A stretch of DNA of 64,000 nucleotides from Tetraselmis striata (Eukaryota; Chlorophyta; Chlorodendrophyceae; Chlorodendrales; Chlorodendraceae): NCBI GenBank assembly GCA_006384855.1, contig VCJN01002233.1, positions 62,001 through 126,000 of the forward strand, read 5' to 3'. Made by a program: the position numbers and the translations under genes. This document shows, piece by piece, positions 23,084-33,272 of this stretch. A model generated the notes under the pieces. That model saw nothing but the letters and a program-made list of their open reading frames with translations, was not told the DNA's origin and ran no database searches. The number at the start of each line of letters is the position of its first letter. The first letter of the stretch is position 1.

Positions 23084-23564
23084 CCGGCACCCCGCTCCTC
23101 TCCGTGCGCGACCTCTCAGTCGCCTTTACCCAGAACGGCGCGACGAACCTCGCCGTCGACCGGATCTCCTTCGACATCGACAAGGGGGAGACGGTCGCGC
23201 TTGTCGGCGAAAGCGGCTCGGGCAAGTCCGTCTCCGCGCTCTCCACCGTGCGGCTCCTGCCCTATCCGGCGGCCTCGCATCCGACCGGCGAGGTGCTCTT
23301 CAACGGCGAGGACGTGCTCAAGGCCGATGACGCCGCGCTCAGGCGCATTCGCGGCAACGAGATCTCGATGATCTTCCAGGAGCCGATGACCTCGCTCAAT
23401 CCGCTGCATCCGGTGGAAAAGCAGATCGCGGAAGTTCTCAAGATCCACCGGGGCATGAGCGATCAGGCGGCCCGCGCCCGCGTGCTGGAGCTTTTGAACC
23501 AGGTCGGTATCCGCGACCCGGAATCCCGGCTGACCAGCTATCCGCACCAGCTTTCCGGCGGCCA

Positions 23565-23595
<31 letters not shown>

Positions 23596-24711
23596 GCCAA
23601 CGAACCGGACCTGCTGATCGCCGACGAACCGACGACCGCGCTTGATGTCACCGTGCAGGCACAGATCCTCCAGCTCCTGAAGGATATCCAGCGCGACACC
23701 GGCATGGCGATGCTGTTCATCACCCATGATCTCGGCATCGTGCGAAAAGTGGCCGACCGGGTCTGCGTGATGACCAAGGGCAAGATCGTGGAAAGCGGCC
23801 CGGTGGAGCGGATCTTCACCGCGCCCGAACACACCTACACCCAGCATCTGCTCGCCGCCGAACCCAAGGGCGATCCGCCGGTCACCGACGACCGCAAACC
23901 CATCGTGGTGGAGGCGGAAGATCTCAAGGTCTGGTTCCCGGTCCGGCGCGGGTTGTTGCGCCGCACGGTCGACCACATCAAGGCAGTGGACGGGATCGAT
24001 GTGACCGTGCGCGAGGGCCAGACGCTCGGCATCGTCGGCGAGAGCGGTTCGGGCAAGACCACGCTCGGCCTCGCCCTGATGCGGATGATCTCCTCCACCG
24101 GCAAGATCCGCTTCGGGTCGCGCGAGATCGACGGGCTGAACTCCAAGGAAATGCGCCCCTTGAGGCGCGACATGCAGGTGGTCTTCCAGGACCCCTTCGG
24201 CTCGCTCAGCCCGCGCATGTCGGTCGCCGATATCGTCGGCGAGGGGCTGGAGGTGCATTTCCCGTCGATCTCGGCGGATGAGCGCGACGCCAAGGTCTCC
24301 GCCGCGCTTGTCGAGGTCGGTCTCGACGCGAACACGCGTTTCCGCTATCCGCATGAATTTTCCGGCGGCCAGCGCCAGCGCATCGCCATTGCACGCGCCT
24401 TGGTGCTGGAACCGAAATTCATCGTTCTGGACGAACCGACCTCGGCGCTGGACATGAGTGTGCAGGCGCAGGTCGTCGACCTGTTGCGCGACCTGCAGAA
24501 GCGGCACAATCTGGCCTATCTTTTCATATCACACGATCTGAAAGTCGTTCGCGCGCTCGCCAACGAGGTGGTCGTCATGCGCGCCGGCAAGGTGGTGGAG
24601 GCCGGCCCCGCAGCCAGCGTCTTCGACGCCCCGGAAACCGACTACACCAAGGCGCTGATGGCCGCCGCCTTCCGCCTGGAAACGGCCGGAGCGGGGATTG
24701 TGAGCGAATAA
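23080..24711 (+). CDS. yejF: Yej-type ABC importer ATPase (two nucleotide-binding domains)
   Basis: A 543-residue fusion of two ATPase domains that powers the Yej importer. Domain 1 has Walker A GESGSGKS near residue 46, signature LSGGQRQRV and Walker [13 protein letters not shown]. Domain 2 repeats these from about residue 270: [26 protein letters not shown] and [12 protein letters not shown]. Both sets look intact. The start overlaps the end of the PIN toxin gene by four bases. YejF normally follows yejE directly. Confidence 0.95.
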
Positions 24712-24799
24712 GCCGATTGTCGGTGGGCGATCGACCCGGTACCTATGAGACAGTTCTTTCTTGTGCGGGTTCGCACGCGGACGGTCCGGGGGACACGAT

Positions 24800-26290
24800 A
24801 TGACCGCCAAGCAAGCCCTGCTTTTCTGCTCCCTTTCATCGATATCGGTTATCGGTATTTGGGGGGTGGTCGATGCCGAAAGCCTGGTCTCCATCGCCTC
24901 GTCTATCGTCGATCAGTATTTCCGCAGCCGCGGATGGTTCCTGATGCTGACCGTTTCGGGAATGCTGCTCTTCTGTTTCGCCCTGGCCTTTTCCCGCTAC
25001 GGCGAAATCCGGCTGGGCACGGATGACGACCGTCCCGAGTTCTCGACCCCGTCGTGGATCGCGATGCTGTTTGCCGCCGGTATGGGTGTCGGTCTGCTGT
25101 TTTGGGCGGTTGCCGAACCGCTCATTCACTTCGAATTCGCGCGAAACTTTGTCATAGAGCCTGCCGCTGCCGAAAGGGCACTGGTCACCACGATCTTTCA
25201 TTGGGGGATCCACGCCTGGGCGATTTACGGAACGACGGCGCTGGTGATTGCCTATTTCGCGTTCCGGCGCGGTACGCCCATGTTGGTCAGTGCACCGATA
25301 ACCTATCTGTTTCCCCGGGAACGCTGGGCACGCGGGCTTGGGTGGATGTCGGACTTCATGGCGATTGTGGCCATTGCCATCGGTGTCGGTGGATCGATCG
25401 CCATGGGCGTGTTCCAGGTGGCCGACGGCATCGATGTCCTGGTCGGCGGCACCGGGCCGGGCGCAATGCTCGTCGGTGCCGTATTCGTTGCCATGGTGGC
25501 GTTTTATCTTCCGGCGCTGATGATCGATCTGGGCAGCGGCATGTCGAAACTGTCCAACCTGGCGATGCTGATCGCCATCGCGCTGGTTGTCTTCGTGGTG
25601 ATTTTCGGGCCGACGCAATTTCTCCTGAATTCGGTTCTCGGCAGTTTCGGTCAGTATCTGACAGATGTGGTTCCCCGCGGGTTGCAAACCTTCACCTTCT
25701 TCGGCGACGAGGTTGCGCAATCCTTCGCCGACTGGACACTGACCTATATGGTCTGGTGGATCGCCTGGGGGCCGTTTGTCGGGGTGTTTGTCGCGCGTAT
25801 CTCCAGGGGGCGCACGATCCGCGAGTTCGTGTTCGGTGTGCTGATCGGTCCGACACTGTTTTCGGTGATCTGGTTCGGCGTGTTTGGCGGCATTGGCCTG
25901 TATGAAACGATCCAAGGCGCAGGAGAGCTGGCAGCAATGGCAGCGACAAACGCGGAACGTGCCACCTTCGCGCTCTTGGAGCGCATGCCGTTCTCGACCG
26001 TGACGACGCTTGCCACGATTGTTGCCGCCTTCCTCTTTATCGTCACCAGCGTGGTGAGTGCGGCCTTTGTGCTCGGCACGTTTTCCACTGGCGGCGATCC
26101 CGACCCAAAGCCGCGGATCCGGCTTGTCTGGGGCGTGCTCCTGGGTGTTTTGGGCTATGCGATGATCCTGTCTGGATCGATGGATGCGATCAAGAAGCTG
26201 ATCGCACTCGGAGCCTTGCCCTTCGTCTTCATCACCGTTTTGCTGATGGTGTGTTTCGTCCGTGCGCTTGGAGAGGAAGTCGCACCATGA
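24800..26290 (+). CDS. BCCT family transporter (betaine/carnitine/choline type)
   Basis: A 496-residue sodium- or proton-coupled transporter for quaternary ammonium compounds or similar osmolytes. It has about twelve hydrophobic segments and the family hallmarks GMGVGLLFWAVAEPL and FTFFGDEVAQSFADWTLTYMVWW with WWIAWGPFVG. The extended C-terminal regulatory tail of BetP is missing; the chain stops soon after the last helix. The ATG at 24800 follows CCGGGGGAC. Its stop overlaps the start of a 39-codon membrane peptide gene. The exact substrate is not determinable here. Confidence 0.92.
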   Translation: MTAKQALLFCSLSSISVIGIWGVVDAESLVSIASSIVDQYFRSRGWFLMLTVSGMLLFCFALAFSRYGEIRLGTDDDRPEFSTPSWIAMLFAAGMGVGLLFWAVAEPLIHFEFARNFVIEPAAAERALVTTIFHWGIHAWAIYGTTALVIAYFAFRRGTPMLVSAPITYLFPRERWARGLGWMSDFMAIVAIAIGVGGSIAMGVFQVADGIDVLVGGTGPGAMLVGAVFVAMVAFYLPALMIDLGSGMSKLSNLAMLIAIALVVFVVIFGPTQFLLNSVLGSFGQYLTDVVPRGLQTFTFFGDEVAQSFADWTLTYMVWWIAWGPFVGVFVARISRGRTIREFVFGVLIGPTLFSVIWFGVFGGIGLYETIQGAGELAAMAATNAERATFALLERMPFSTVTTLATIVAAFLFIVTSVVSAAFVLGTFSTGGDPDPKPRIRLVWGVLLGVLGYAMILSGSMDAIKKLIALGALPFVFITVLLMVCFVRALGEEVAP

Positions 26291-26406
26291 TCACTGGCGA
26301 CCTCGTCGACACGCTCCTCAACCTCGGCACCTTTGCGTTTATCGGCTTTGCCGGATGGCTGCTCGTGCGCAAGCTGCCGAAACGCGACGACACCGGGAAA
26401 GACTGA
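26287..26406 (+). CDS. Small single-helix membrane protein coupled to the BCCT transporter
   Basis: A 39-codon reading frame starts within the stop of the transporter gene (ATGA at 26287-26290). The product has one hydrophobic segment (about residues 8-27: DTLLNLGTFAFIGFAGWLLV) and then a basic and polar tail RKLPKRDDTGKD. This is the shape of small membrane subunits of transporters. The overlap, codon use like its neighbours and a clean helix make it credible. I do not recognise a named family. The convergent transglycosylase gene ends 8 bases further on. Confidence 0.6.
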   Translation: MITGDLVDTLLNLGTFAFIGFAGWLLVRKLPKRDDTGKD

Positions 26407-26413
26407 CAGTCCC

Positions 26414-27624
26414 TCACTCCAGCCAACACGTCGCTTTCCGCCCCGCCTTTTCCTGAGCAGCCCCCAGGCTGCGGCGGGTTTTGAAGCCGATCAGGCCGTC
26501 GGCGCCGCCGACGTCGTGGCCCTGACGTTCCAGCTCCAGCTGGATCTTGCGCACCGCGCCGCGCGAGCGCGTCGCAATTGGCGTCCAGTCCTGCACGAAG
26601 CCCGCGTTGCTGCCGTAGCGGTCGGCGAGATGGCCGACGAAGAGCGCATAGACGTCGGACTCATTGTAGGACTTCAGCACGTAGAAATTGTCGGTGGCGA
26701 TGAAGGCCGGGCCGTAGCGTCCGGCCGGCATCAGCAGGAAGCCCGGTTGCGGCACCTCATGCGCGGGGAAGGGGCGGTCCTTCACCCGTTTCACCCCGGC
26801 GGCGACCCACTCGGAGATCGGACGGCCGCGATCGGGCCCCTCGTTGGTGCAGGAGACGGACGGCGGGATCACCGCTTCATAGCCCCAGTCCCGGCCGCGC
26901 ACCCAGCCGTGCCACGCGAGATAGCGGGCGATGGAGGCGAGCGTGTCGGGCACCGAGGTCCAGATGTCGCGCCGCCCGTCGCCGTCGTAGTCGACCGCGT
27001 GGCGCAGGAAGCTTGAGGGCAGGAACTGCGGCTGGCCCATGGCCCCGCCCAGGAGCTTTTCATCCGGGCGCGGGAGATATGCCCCTCGGCGAGAATCTGA
27101 AGCGCCGCGATGGTCTCCTCGCGGAAGAGGTCGCGCCGCTGGCCCATGAAGGCGCGGGTCGCGACCGTGCGCAGCGCGTCCTTGGGGATTTTTGCCGCCC
27201 CGTATCCCGATTCCCGCGCCCAGATCGCCAGCACGATGCGGCCCGGGACGCCGGTCTCGCGCTCGATCCGGGCAAGCGTCGTCGCGTGCTGTTTCGCGAG
27301 GCGGCGGCCTTGCGCAACGAGCGCGTTGAACTGGCTGTCGCGGAAATAGCCGGCCGGTGCGCGGAACTCAGACTGATAGTTGACGCTTGGCGGCGCCTCC
27401 GGTGCATCGGGGCGTCCGAGACCGGGAAGCGAGGTATCCGGCGTCAGGCCGGAGAGTTCGCGGGTGACGACGGATTGCGGAACGCCGGCGGAGATCGCGG
27501 CCGGGGCGATCTCGCGGTCGAGGAACTGGCGGAACTGCGTGTCATAGGGACCGGCGACCGAGAGCGCGGGCGCAATCGACAGGACGAGGAAAGCGAGCAG
27601 ACAGGGCAGGGCGAGGCGCGGCAT
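26414..27624 (-). pseudogene. Lytic murein transglycosylase, frameshifted
   Basis: A secreted MltB-type enzyme that cleaves peptidoglycan to 1,6-anhydromuramyl products; about 403 residues if read through. A signal peptide (about 1-24) is followed by the SLT catalytic domain with the glutamate in IWARESGYG, then VDYDGDGRRDIW and, at the C terminus, a peptidoglycan-binding repeat (VRKIQLELERQGHDVGGADGLIG). The frame breaks at the CCCC run at 27043-27046 (plus strand), where one base is missing in front of the conserved MGQPQFLPSSF. Upstream and downstream parts are both well conserved, so this may be a sequencing error. Confidence 0.88.
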
Positions 27625-27701
27625 CGGGATCTCCGGCGGGTGTGGCGCCCGGCGATCCTAGCAATGAATGGCGTTGCTGCGAAAGGCGTGGCGCGGGGAT
27701 C

Positions 27702-28310
27702 TCAGAAGGAGGTCCGTGCCTTCAGCGCCTGGGTCAGTGTGCCCTCGTCGAGATAGTCGAGCTCGCCGCCGACCGGAACGCCATGGGCGAGGCGTGTGAC
27801 GCGTACGTTCATGCCGCGGAGCCGGTCGGTGATGTAATGGGCGGTGGTCTGCCCCTCGACCGTGGCGTTGACAGCAAGCACGATTTCGGAAACCTCGCCG
27901 CCGGCGACCCGCTCGATCAGCTGGGCGATGGTGAGGTCGTCGGGGCCGATCCCGTCGAGCGGCGACAGCGTTCCGCCGAGCACGTGATAGCCGCAGTTGA
28001 GGGCAGCCGCGCGCTCCAGCGCCCACAGGTCGGCGACATCCTCCACCACGATGATGGTCGAGGAGTCGCGGCGGGGGTCGGAGCAGATGGTGCAGGGGTC
28101 GCGGGTGTCGACGGTGCCGCAGGTGGAACACACGGTGACGCGGTCCACGGCCACGCCCATTGCCTGGGCGAGCGGCACCAGCAGCTGGTCCTTCTTCTTG
28201 ATCAGGTGGAGTGCTGCACGCCGCGCCGAGCGCGGCCCCAGCCCCGGCAGTTTGGCCAGGAGCTGGATCAGCTTCTCCACTTCCGGTCCCGCGACCGCCT
28301 TGTTGCTCAT
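27702..28310 (-). CDS. recR: Recombination mediator protein RecR
   Basis: A 202-residue protein that, with RecO and RecF, loads RecA at gaps. A helix-hairpin-helix ([17 protein letters not shown]) stands near the N terminus. The zinc-binding cysteines are in [19 protein letters not shown], and the Toprim domain follows with [14 protein letters not shown]. Order and orientation dnaX, ybaB, recR is the classic arrangement; the gap to ybaB is 7 bases. Confidence 0.97.
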   Translation of the reverse strand: MSNKAVAGPEVEKLIQLLAKLPGLGPRSARRAALHLIKKKDQLLVPLAQAMGVAVDRVTVCSTCGTVDTRDPCTICSDPRRDSSTIIVVEDVADLWALERAAALNCGYHVLGGTLSPLDGIGPDDLTIAQLIERVAGGEVSEIVLAVNATVEGQTTAHYITDRLRGMNVRVTRLAHGVPVGGELDYLDEGTLTQALKARTSF

Positions 28311-28317
28311 GTTCGGA

Positions 28318-28638
28318 TCAGAACGGCAGCTTGAACCCGGGGGGCAGGCCGAGGCCGCCCATCAATTCCTGGGTCTTTTCCTGAAGCAGGGCTTCCGACT
28401 TGGCCTTAGCGTCCTGATGGGCGGCAAGGATCAGGTCCTCGAGGATCTCGACGTCCTCTTTCTTGACGAGCGACGGGTCGATCTTGAGCGCGGTCAGTTC
28501 GCCCTTGCCGGTCATGGTGACGCTGACCATGCCGCCGCCGGCGGTGCCCTCGACGCTCACAGAGGCGATTTCCTCCTGCAGGGAGCCCATCTGCTCCTGC
28601 ATCTGCTTCGCCTGCTTCATCATCTTCAAAAAGTCCAT
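28318..28638 (-). CDS. YbaB/EbfC family nucleoid-associated protein
   Basis: A 106-residue DNA-binding protein forming tweezer-like dimers. It starts [25 protein letters not shown], a Met- and Gln-rich helix typical of the family, and ends with [12 protein letters not shown]. Members sit between dnaX and recR in most Proteobacteria, as here, and are thought to bind DNA and possibly help recombination or nucleoid organisation. Confidence 0.95.
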   Translation of the reverse strand: MDFLKMMKQAKQMQEQMGSLQEEIASVSVEGTAGGGMVSVTMTGKGELTALKIDPSLVKKEDVEILEDLILAAHQDAKAKSEALLQEKTQELMGGLGLPPGFKLPF

Positions 28639-28691
28639 GACGGATCTCCTCGCGCGCAGCGCCTGCGTCCGGCAGGGCCTGGCCCCGGGTC

Positions 28692-30614
28692 TCAGATATC
28701 GGGTTCGGTTTCGTCGTCGTCCGGCGCCATGTCAAGGGGCGGGGTCAAGTCCTCCGCCTCCTGGATGCGCACATCCACCACCTTGGCGCCGGGAAAGACG
28801 GAGAGGAGGGCTGCGACCGTCGGCTCGGACCTGGCATCGGACAGGAGCTGATGCCGGTTCGCCGTGCGCTCCTCATGCAGCGTCGGGCGTCCCTGCGTGC
28901 GCGACACGCTGACGATCCAGCGCATGCCGGTCCATTCGCTCAGCATGCGGCCGAGCTTTCCGGCAAGATCGGGATCGGCCTTCTCGGTCGGCTGAAACTC
29001 GATCCGGCCCGGCTCGAAGTTCACGAGCCGCATCTGGTGCTCGATCATGAAGAGAAGATGGAGATCGCTTTTCTTCCGGGCAAGCTCGGCGCAATCGGCG
29101 AGCGAACGAAGCACCACAGTGGGTTCCGGCTGGGGGGCCAGGCGCGGGGCCGGATAGGGGGCCGTCGCGGAGGCGCTGCCGCTTCCGGCGCCGCCGCCGG
29201 CCAGCGCCTGAAACCGGCGCGGCGCGGGATCCGCCGCAATGGCGGGCGCCGGCGCGGCGGGCGGCGGAGCCGCCGGCTGCGGGGAGGCGGCCTCGACGGA
29301 GGCCGGTGCGCCCGGCGCCGGGGTCGGAGCCTGAGCGTGCGCCTGAGCCGAGGAGCCTCCAGGAGGCGCGTTCTGGGTGGCGGGCAGCGAGGCGGCAAGA
29401 TCCGAGGCCTTGCCGTCGCGCAGAAGCTTGAGTGCCTCTTCCGGGTCGGGAAGATCGGCGGCATAGGCAAGGCGTACCAGAACCATGTCGGCGGCGAGAT
29501 TGGGCTTCGGCGCCGCCTGCACCTCGGCGATGCCCTTCAACAGGATCTGCCAGCTGCGCGACAGAAGCCGCAGCGACAGCTTGTCGGCAAGCTCGCGGCC
29601 GCGCAGGCGTTCCGTCTCGGTGACGGAGGCTTCCTCGCCGGCTTCCGGAACGATCTTGAGCCGGGTGACGAGATGGGTGAATTCGGCGAGGTCGGAGAGC
29701 ACGACGACCGGATCCGCGCCGACGGCATATTGCGCCTTGAACTCCGCCATCGCGGCCGCGGCGTCGCCCTTCATCAAATGGGTGAAGAGGTCGATGACGC
29801 GGGCGCGGTCGGCGAGGCCCAGCATGGCGCGGACCGTCTCGGCGCCGATCTCCGTCTCGCCGTGGGTGCCGGCGCCATGGGCCATGGCCTGGTCGAGCAG
29901 CGAGAGCGAATCGCGCGCCGATCCCTCGCCGGCGCGTGCGATCAGCGCCAGCGCCTCGTCGGAAACGGCCATGGCCTCCGACTGCGCGATCCGCCTGAGC
30001 AGCCCGACGATGTCGTCGGCGTCGATCCGGCGCAGGTCGAAGCGCTGGCAGCGCGACAGCACCGTGACCGGAACCTTGCGGATCTCGGTGGTGGCGAAGA
30101 TGAATTTCACATGCTCTGGCGGCTCTTCCAGCGTCTTCAGCAGGCCGTTGAAGGCCGACTTCGACAGCATGTGCACTTCGTCGATGATGTAGACCTTGTA
30201 GCGCGCCGACGCGGGCCGGTAGCGCGCGGCCTCGGTGATCTCGCGAATGTCGTCGATGCCGGTGTGCGAGGCGGCGTCCATCTCGATCACGTCGACATGG
30301 CGACCGTTCATGATCGCCTCGCAATGCACGCCGGGCTTGTCGAGATTGACGGTCGGCCGGTCGACCTCGCCGGGGATCTCGTAATTGAGGCCGCGGGCGA
30401 GAATGCGCGCCGTCGTGGTCTTGCCCACGCCGCGCACGCCGGTCAGCATCCAGGCCTGGGCGATGCGCCCGGTCTCGAAGGCGTTGCGCAGGGTCTGGAC
30501 CATCGGCTCCTGGCCGACGAGATCCTCGAAGGTCGCTGGCCGGTACTTGCGCGCAAGCACGCGGTATCCGGCGTCCGGGGTGTCGCTGCTGGGTGTCGGG
30601 GCGAGGTCATCCAT
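28692..30614 (-). CDS. dnaX: DNA polymerase III subunits tau/gamma
   Basis: A 640-residue clamp-loader ATPase. Walker [12 protein letters not shown] lies at about residues 59-69, with [25 protein letters not shown] as the Walker B and sensor region. The cysteine cluster of E. coli DnaX is mostly absent, as I recall for Alphaproteobacteria. A Pro/Ala-rich linker spans about 405-480 before the tau-specific C-terminal domain. I see no A-rich slippery site for the programmed frameshift of E. coli, so a single full-length product is likely. ffs lies upstream on the same strand. Confidence 0.96.
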   Translation of the reverse strand: MDDLAPTPSSDTPDAGYRVLARKYRPATFEDLVGQEPMVQTLRNAFETGRIAQAWMLTGVRGVGKTTTARILARGLNYEIPGEVDRPTVNLDKPGVHCEAIMNGRHVDVIEMDAASHTGIDDIREITEAARYRPASARYKVYIIDEVHMLSKSAFNGLLKTLEEPPEHVKFIFATTEIRKVPVTVLSRCQRFDLRRIDADDIVGLLRRIAQSEAMAVSDEALALIARAGEGSARDSLSLLDQAMAHGAGTHGETEIGAETVRAMLGLADRARVIDLFTHLMKGDAAAAMAEFKAQYAVGADPVVVLSDLAEFTHLVTRLKIVPEAGEEASVTETERLRGRELADKLSLRLLSRSWQILLKGIAEVQAAPKPNLAADMVLVRLAYAADLPDPEEALKLLRDGKASDLAASLPATQNAPPGGSSAQAHAQAPTPAPGAPASVEAASPQPAAPPPAAPAPAIAADPAPRRFQALAGGGAGSGSASATAPYPAPRLAPQPEPTVVLRSLADCAELARKKSDLHLLFMIEHQMRLVNFEPGRIEFQPTEKADPDLAGKLGRMLSEWTGMRWIVSVSRTQGRPTLHEERTANRHQLLSDARSEPTVAALLSVFPGAKVVDVRIQEAEDLTPPLDMAPDDDETEPDI

Positions 30615-30767
30615 GGCGGGCAGCTTAAACCTGCGGGGGCCGCATGTTGAGGGCTATTCCGTTCCTGTCCGCGTTTTCTTGTGCGTGTGCGAAGGGGGAA
30701 CGGCAAACGCCCGCCTGCCAGCGCGAAAGTGCGGCACGGACGAACGTTTCGGAAGCTGAAGAGGAAG

Positions 30768-30871
30768 GGTGGGAGGCTGGCACGGTGACCCGTGCCCGAC
30801 TCGTTGGGGCTGCTTCCTTCCGGACCTGACCCGGTTGGCGAGTGGCTCGTCCACCACCAACCTCCCGCGCC
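30768..30871 (-). ncRNA. ffs: Signal recognition particle RNA, small bacterial type (4.5S)
   Basis: On the minus strand the highly conserved apical loop GGTCAGGTCCGGAAGGAAGC is followed by AGCCCC at about 30804-30836. Outer sequences GGGAGGTTGG and CCAGCCTCCC pair to close the long hairpin. This RNA with Ffh targets membrane proteins to the translocon. A promoter with TTGCAC and CATATA lies immediately upstream. Exact ends are uncertain by several bases. Position before dnaX is the usual one. Confidence 0.95.
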
Positions 30872-30872
30872 C

Positions 30873-30901
30873 TATATGTCGATTCCGCTCGCGCGGTGCA
30901 A
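30873..30901 (-). promoter_or_regulatory. Promoter of ffs
   Basis: Reading the minus strand, TTGCAC (30896-30901) and CATATA (30873-30878) are separated by exactly 17 bases. The first base of the SRP RNA helix lies within 7 bases of the second box. This fits a housekeeping sigma-70 promoter for a strongly expressed RNA. Confidence 0.65.
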
Positions 30902-31018
30902 GGGGTATTTTGCGTTGATTAATAATGGGCATATATTGTTCAAAATGTCAGAATCATCACTCCTATAATAAACGAAAAAACCGATAGAACTCCAATAATT
31001 ATCGAAAAATTGTAAGAT

Positions 31019-31420
31019 TTATCTATGCTTTGAGGGGGGGTGAACGTCTTTTCCGGCCCATTTTTCTGGATTCCATAGCATTTCTATTTGTGCTCTTGAT
31101 TGAAAATTCTGATAGTGTTGCATGAAATTTATCCACGCCGACAAACCGCAGCAAATAGAAAGTACGAGTCCGAATACGAAGCTCCAAATTGAAAGGGAAA
31201 AATCAATTGGTATGGTGGACTTGTCGATATTTCGGCCTTGAAATGTTGATATCACTCCAATAAGAGCGCCTCCATTAATTATAAATAATGAAGATATTAG
31301 CCACCTACCGTAGGAGGCGAAAATTTCAAAAGTAATTCTCTCTCGTTCCCTAATGTCGAAGAATAGGTGCTTGGCTGCTTCTTCGCGGGACATGGACTTG
31401 TAAGGTTCATCCTTATTCAT
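31019..31420 (-). CDS. AT-rich hypothetical two-helix membrane protein
   Basis: A 133-residue protein I do not recognise. A charged N-terminal stretch (MNKDEPYKSMSREEAAKHLFFDIRERER begins the protein; only its charge pattern matters) is followed by two hydrophobic segments, about residues 42-58 and 78-97, and a polar tail. The gene and about 120 bases after it are clearly AT-rich, using codons such as AAA, ATT and TTT that neighbours avoid. A good ribosome site (GAGGA) precedes the ATG. It starts 27 bases after the acyl-CoA synthetase stop. Recent acquisition is the simplest reading; a role in defence or stress would be a guess. Confidence 0.7.
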   Translation of the reverse strand: MNKDEPYKSMSREEAAKHLFFDIRERERITFEIFASYGRWLISSLFIINGGALIGVISTFQGRNIDKSTIPIDFSLSIWSFVFGLVLSICCGLSAWINFMQHYQNFQSRAQIEMLWNPEKWAGKDVHPPSKHR

Positions 31421-31447
31421 CGAATTTTCCTCGAAAAAGTGGTTAAA

Positions 31448-33073
31448 TTACTCTTCCGCCGCACGCTGCCTCAGGTCCTTGCGGATGATCTTGCCCGTCG
31501 TCGTCATCGGCAGCGTGTCGACGAAGGCGATCTCGCGCGGGTATTCGTGGGCGGCAAGGCGGTGTTTGACGAACTCCTGCAGCTCGCGCGCCAGCTCCGC
31601 ACCGGGCGCAAAGCCCTCGGCGAGAACCACATAGGCCTTGACGATCTCCGTGCGCTGCGGATCGGGCTTGCCGACGACGCCGGCCATGCTCACCGCCGGG
31701 TGGCCGATCAGGCAGTCCTCGATCTCTCCGGGGCCGATGCGGTAGCCGGATGAGGTGATGACGTCGTCGTCGCGTCCGACGAAGCGGATCCAGCCGTCGG
31801 CGTCGCGCACGCCCCTGTCGCCGGTCAGCAGGAAGTCGCCGGCGAATTTCGCTGCCGTTGCTTGGCGGTTGTTCCAGTAGTGCAGGAACATCACCGGATC
31901 GCCGCGTCTGACGCCGATGTTGCCCTCCTGGCCGTCGGCGACGGGTGCGCCCGACCCGTCGACCACGCGCACGTCATGACCCGGCACCGCGCGACCCATG
32001 ATGCCGGGACGCGGCGGCATGATCGCGGCGCAGGACGAGACGATCATGTTGCACTCGGTCTGGCCGTAGAACTCGTTGATCGTCACGCCGAACACCCGCC
32101 GCCCCCAGTCGAGCAGTTCCGCGCCCAGCGTTTCGCCGCCGCTGGCGATGGTGCGCATCTCAAGGGGAAGGGCCGGGTCCGGATCGCCGTGCGCGCGCAT
32201 CATCTTCAGCGCCGTCGGCGGCAGGAAGGCGTTGCGCACCTTCTCTTGCGCCATCAGCTCGAAGGCGGCCTCGGCGGTGAATTTCGCGAAGCGGCAGGCG
32301 ACGACGCAGACGCCGTGATGCAGGGCGGGCATCAGCACGTCGAGCAATCCGCCGATCCAGGCCCAGTCGGCCGGCGTCCAGATCCGGTCGCCCACCTGCG
32401 GGAACAGGTCGTGGCTCATCTCCACGCCCGGAAGATGCCCCAGAAGCACGCGGTGGCCATGCAGCGCGCCCTTCGGCTGGCCGGTGGTGCCGGAGGTGTA
32501 GATCAGGATCGCAGGGTCGTCGGCATGCGTGTCGACGGGCGTGAACGTCTCGGGCTGGCCTTCCAGGGCTGCGTGGAGGTCGGTCGTGCCGGAGTGCGTG
32601 CCGTCGATCGTGTAGACCTGCTCAAGGGCCGGCAGATGGTCTCGGATCGCAGCGAGTTTTCTCGCGCCCGTCTTGTTGGAGACGACGGCTTTCGCGCCCG
32701 AATCGCCAAGGCGGAAGGCGAGCGCCTCGTCGCCGAACAGCATGAACAGCGGGATGGAGATCGCGCCCAGCTTGTGGGCGGCGATATGGGCGGCGGCCGT
32801 CTCCTTGGCCTGCGGCAGCAAAATGGCGACCCGGTCGCCGCGCGTCACACCGTCGGCGGCGAGACGGTTGGCAATCCGGTTCGACAGCCGCATCAGCGCG
32901 CCGTAGCTGACCTCCTCGCGTCCGCCGTCCTCCGAAATGCAGACCAATGCCGGACGGTCGGGCTCGCGCGTCGCCCACTTGTCGCAAATGTCGACCCCGA
33001 TGTTGTAATGCTCCGGCACCTGCCAGCGGAAGGTGGCGACGAGGTCTTCATAGGTTCGTGCTGCGGTCAGCAT
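31448..33073 (-). CDS. AMP-binding acyl-CoA synthetase
   Basis: A 541-residue adenylate-forming enzyme that should join a carboxylic acid to coenzyme A using ATP. The P-loop ILIYTSGTTGQPKGALHG, the FYGQTECN motif, the hinge GDRGVRDADGWIRFVGR and the catalytic lysine in TTTGKIIRKDLRQRA are all present. Overall layout resembles medium-chain or aryl acyl-CoA ligases (AcsM type); the acid is not identifiable. I chose the ATG at 33073 because residues upstream of it are low-complexity. Confidence 0.9.
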   Translation of the reverse strand: MLTAARTYEDLVATFRWQVPEHYNIGVDICDKWATREPDRPALVCISEDGGREEVSYGALMRLSNRIANRLAADGVTRGDRVAILLPQAKETAAAHIAAHKLGAISIPLFMLFGDEALAFRLGDSGAKAVVSNKTGARKLAAIRDHLPALEQVYTIDGTHSGTTDLHAALEGQPETFTPVDTHADDPAILIYTSGTTGQPKGALHGHRVLLGHLPGVEMSHDLFPQVGDRIWTPADWAWIGGLLDVLMPALHHGVCVVACRFAKFTAEAAFELMAQEKVRNAFLPPTALKMMRAHGDPDPALPLEMRTIASGGETLGAELLDWGRRVFGVTINEFYGQTECNMIVSSCAAIMPPRPGIMGRAVPGHDVRVVDGSGAPVADGQEGNIGVRRGDPVMFLHYWNNRQATAAKFAGDFLLTGDRGVRDADGWIRFVGRDDDVITSSGYRIGPGEIEDCLIGHPAVSMAGVVGKPDPQRTEIVKAYVVLAEGFAPGAELARELQEFVKHRLAAHEYPREIAFVDTLPMTTTGKIIRKDLRQRAAEE

Positions 33074-33272
33074 TGGCGCGGTCCCTCCCCGGTGGCTGTG
33101 ATGCCCCTTGGGAATTTGGATGCAACGGCAGCGCGGAGGCGTCAACGGCTATCGTCGTTCGCGCCGCGTCGCGCTCTTTGGCTCCGTCGCCGGATGATGC
33201 GGGGCTGGTGCCCCCGCGCCGCGCTTGTATAGTGCCGCCATCATCAAACGCCGTCCGGCCGGGGAACCACAT

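Noticed and set aside
28692-30614. A programmed frameshift in dnaX producing a short gamma form
   Set aside because: No A-rich slippery sequence like that of E. coli is visible on the coding strand.
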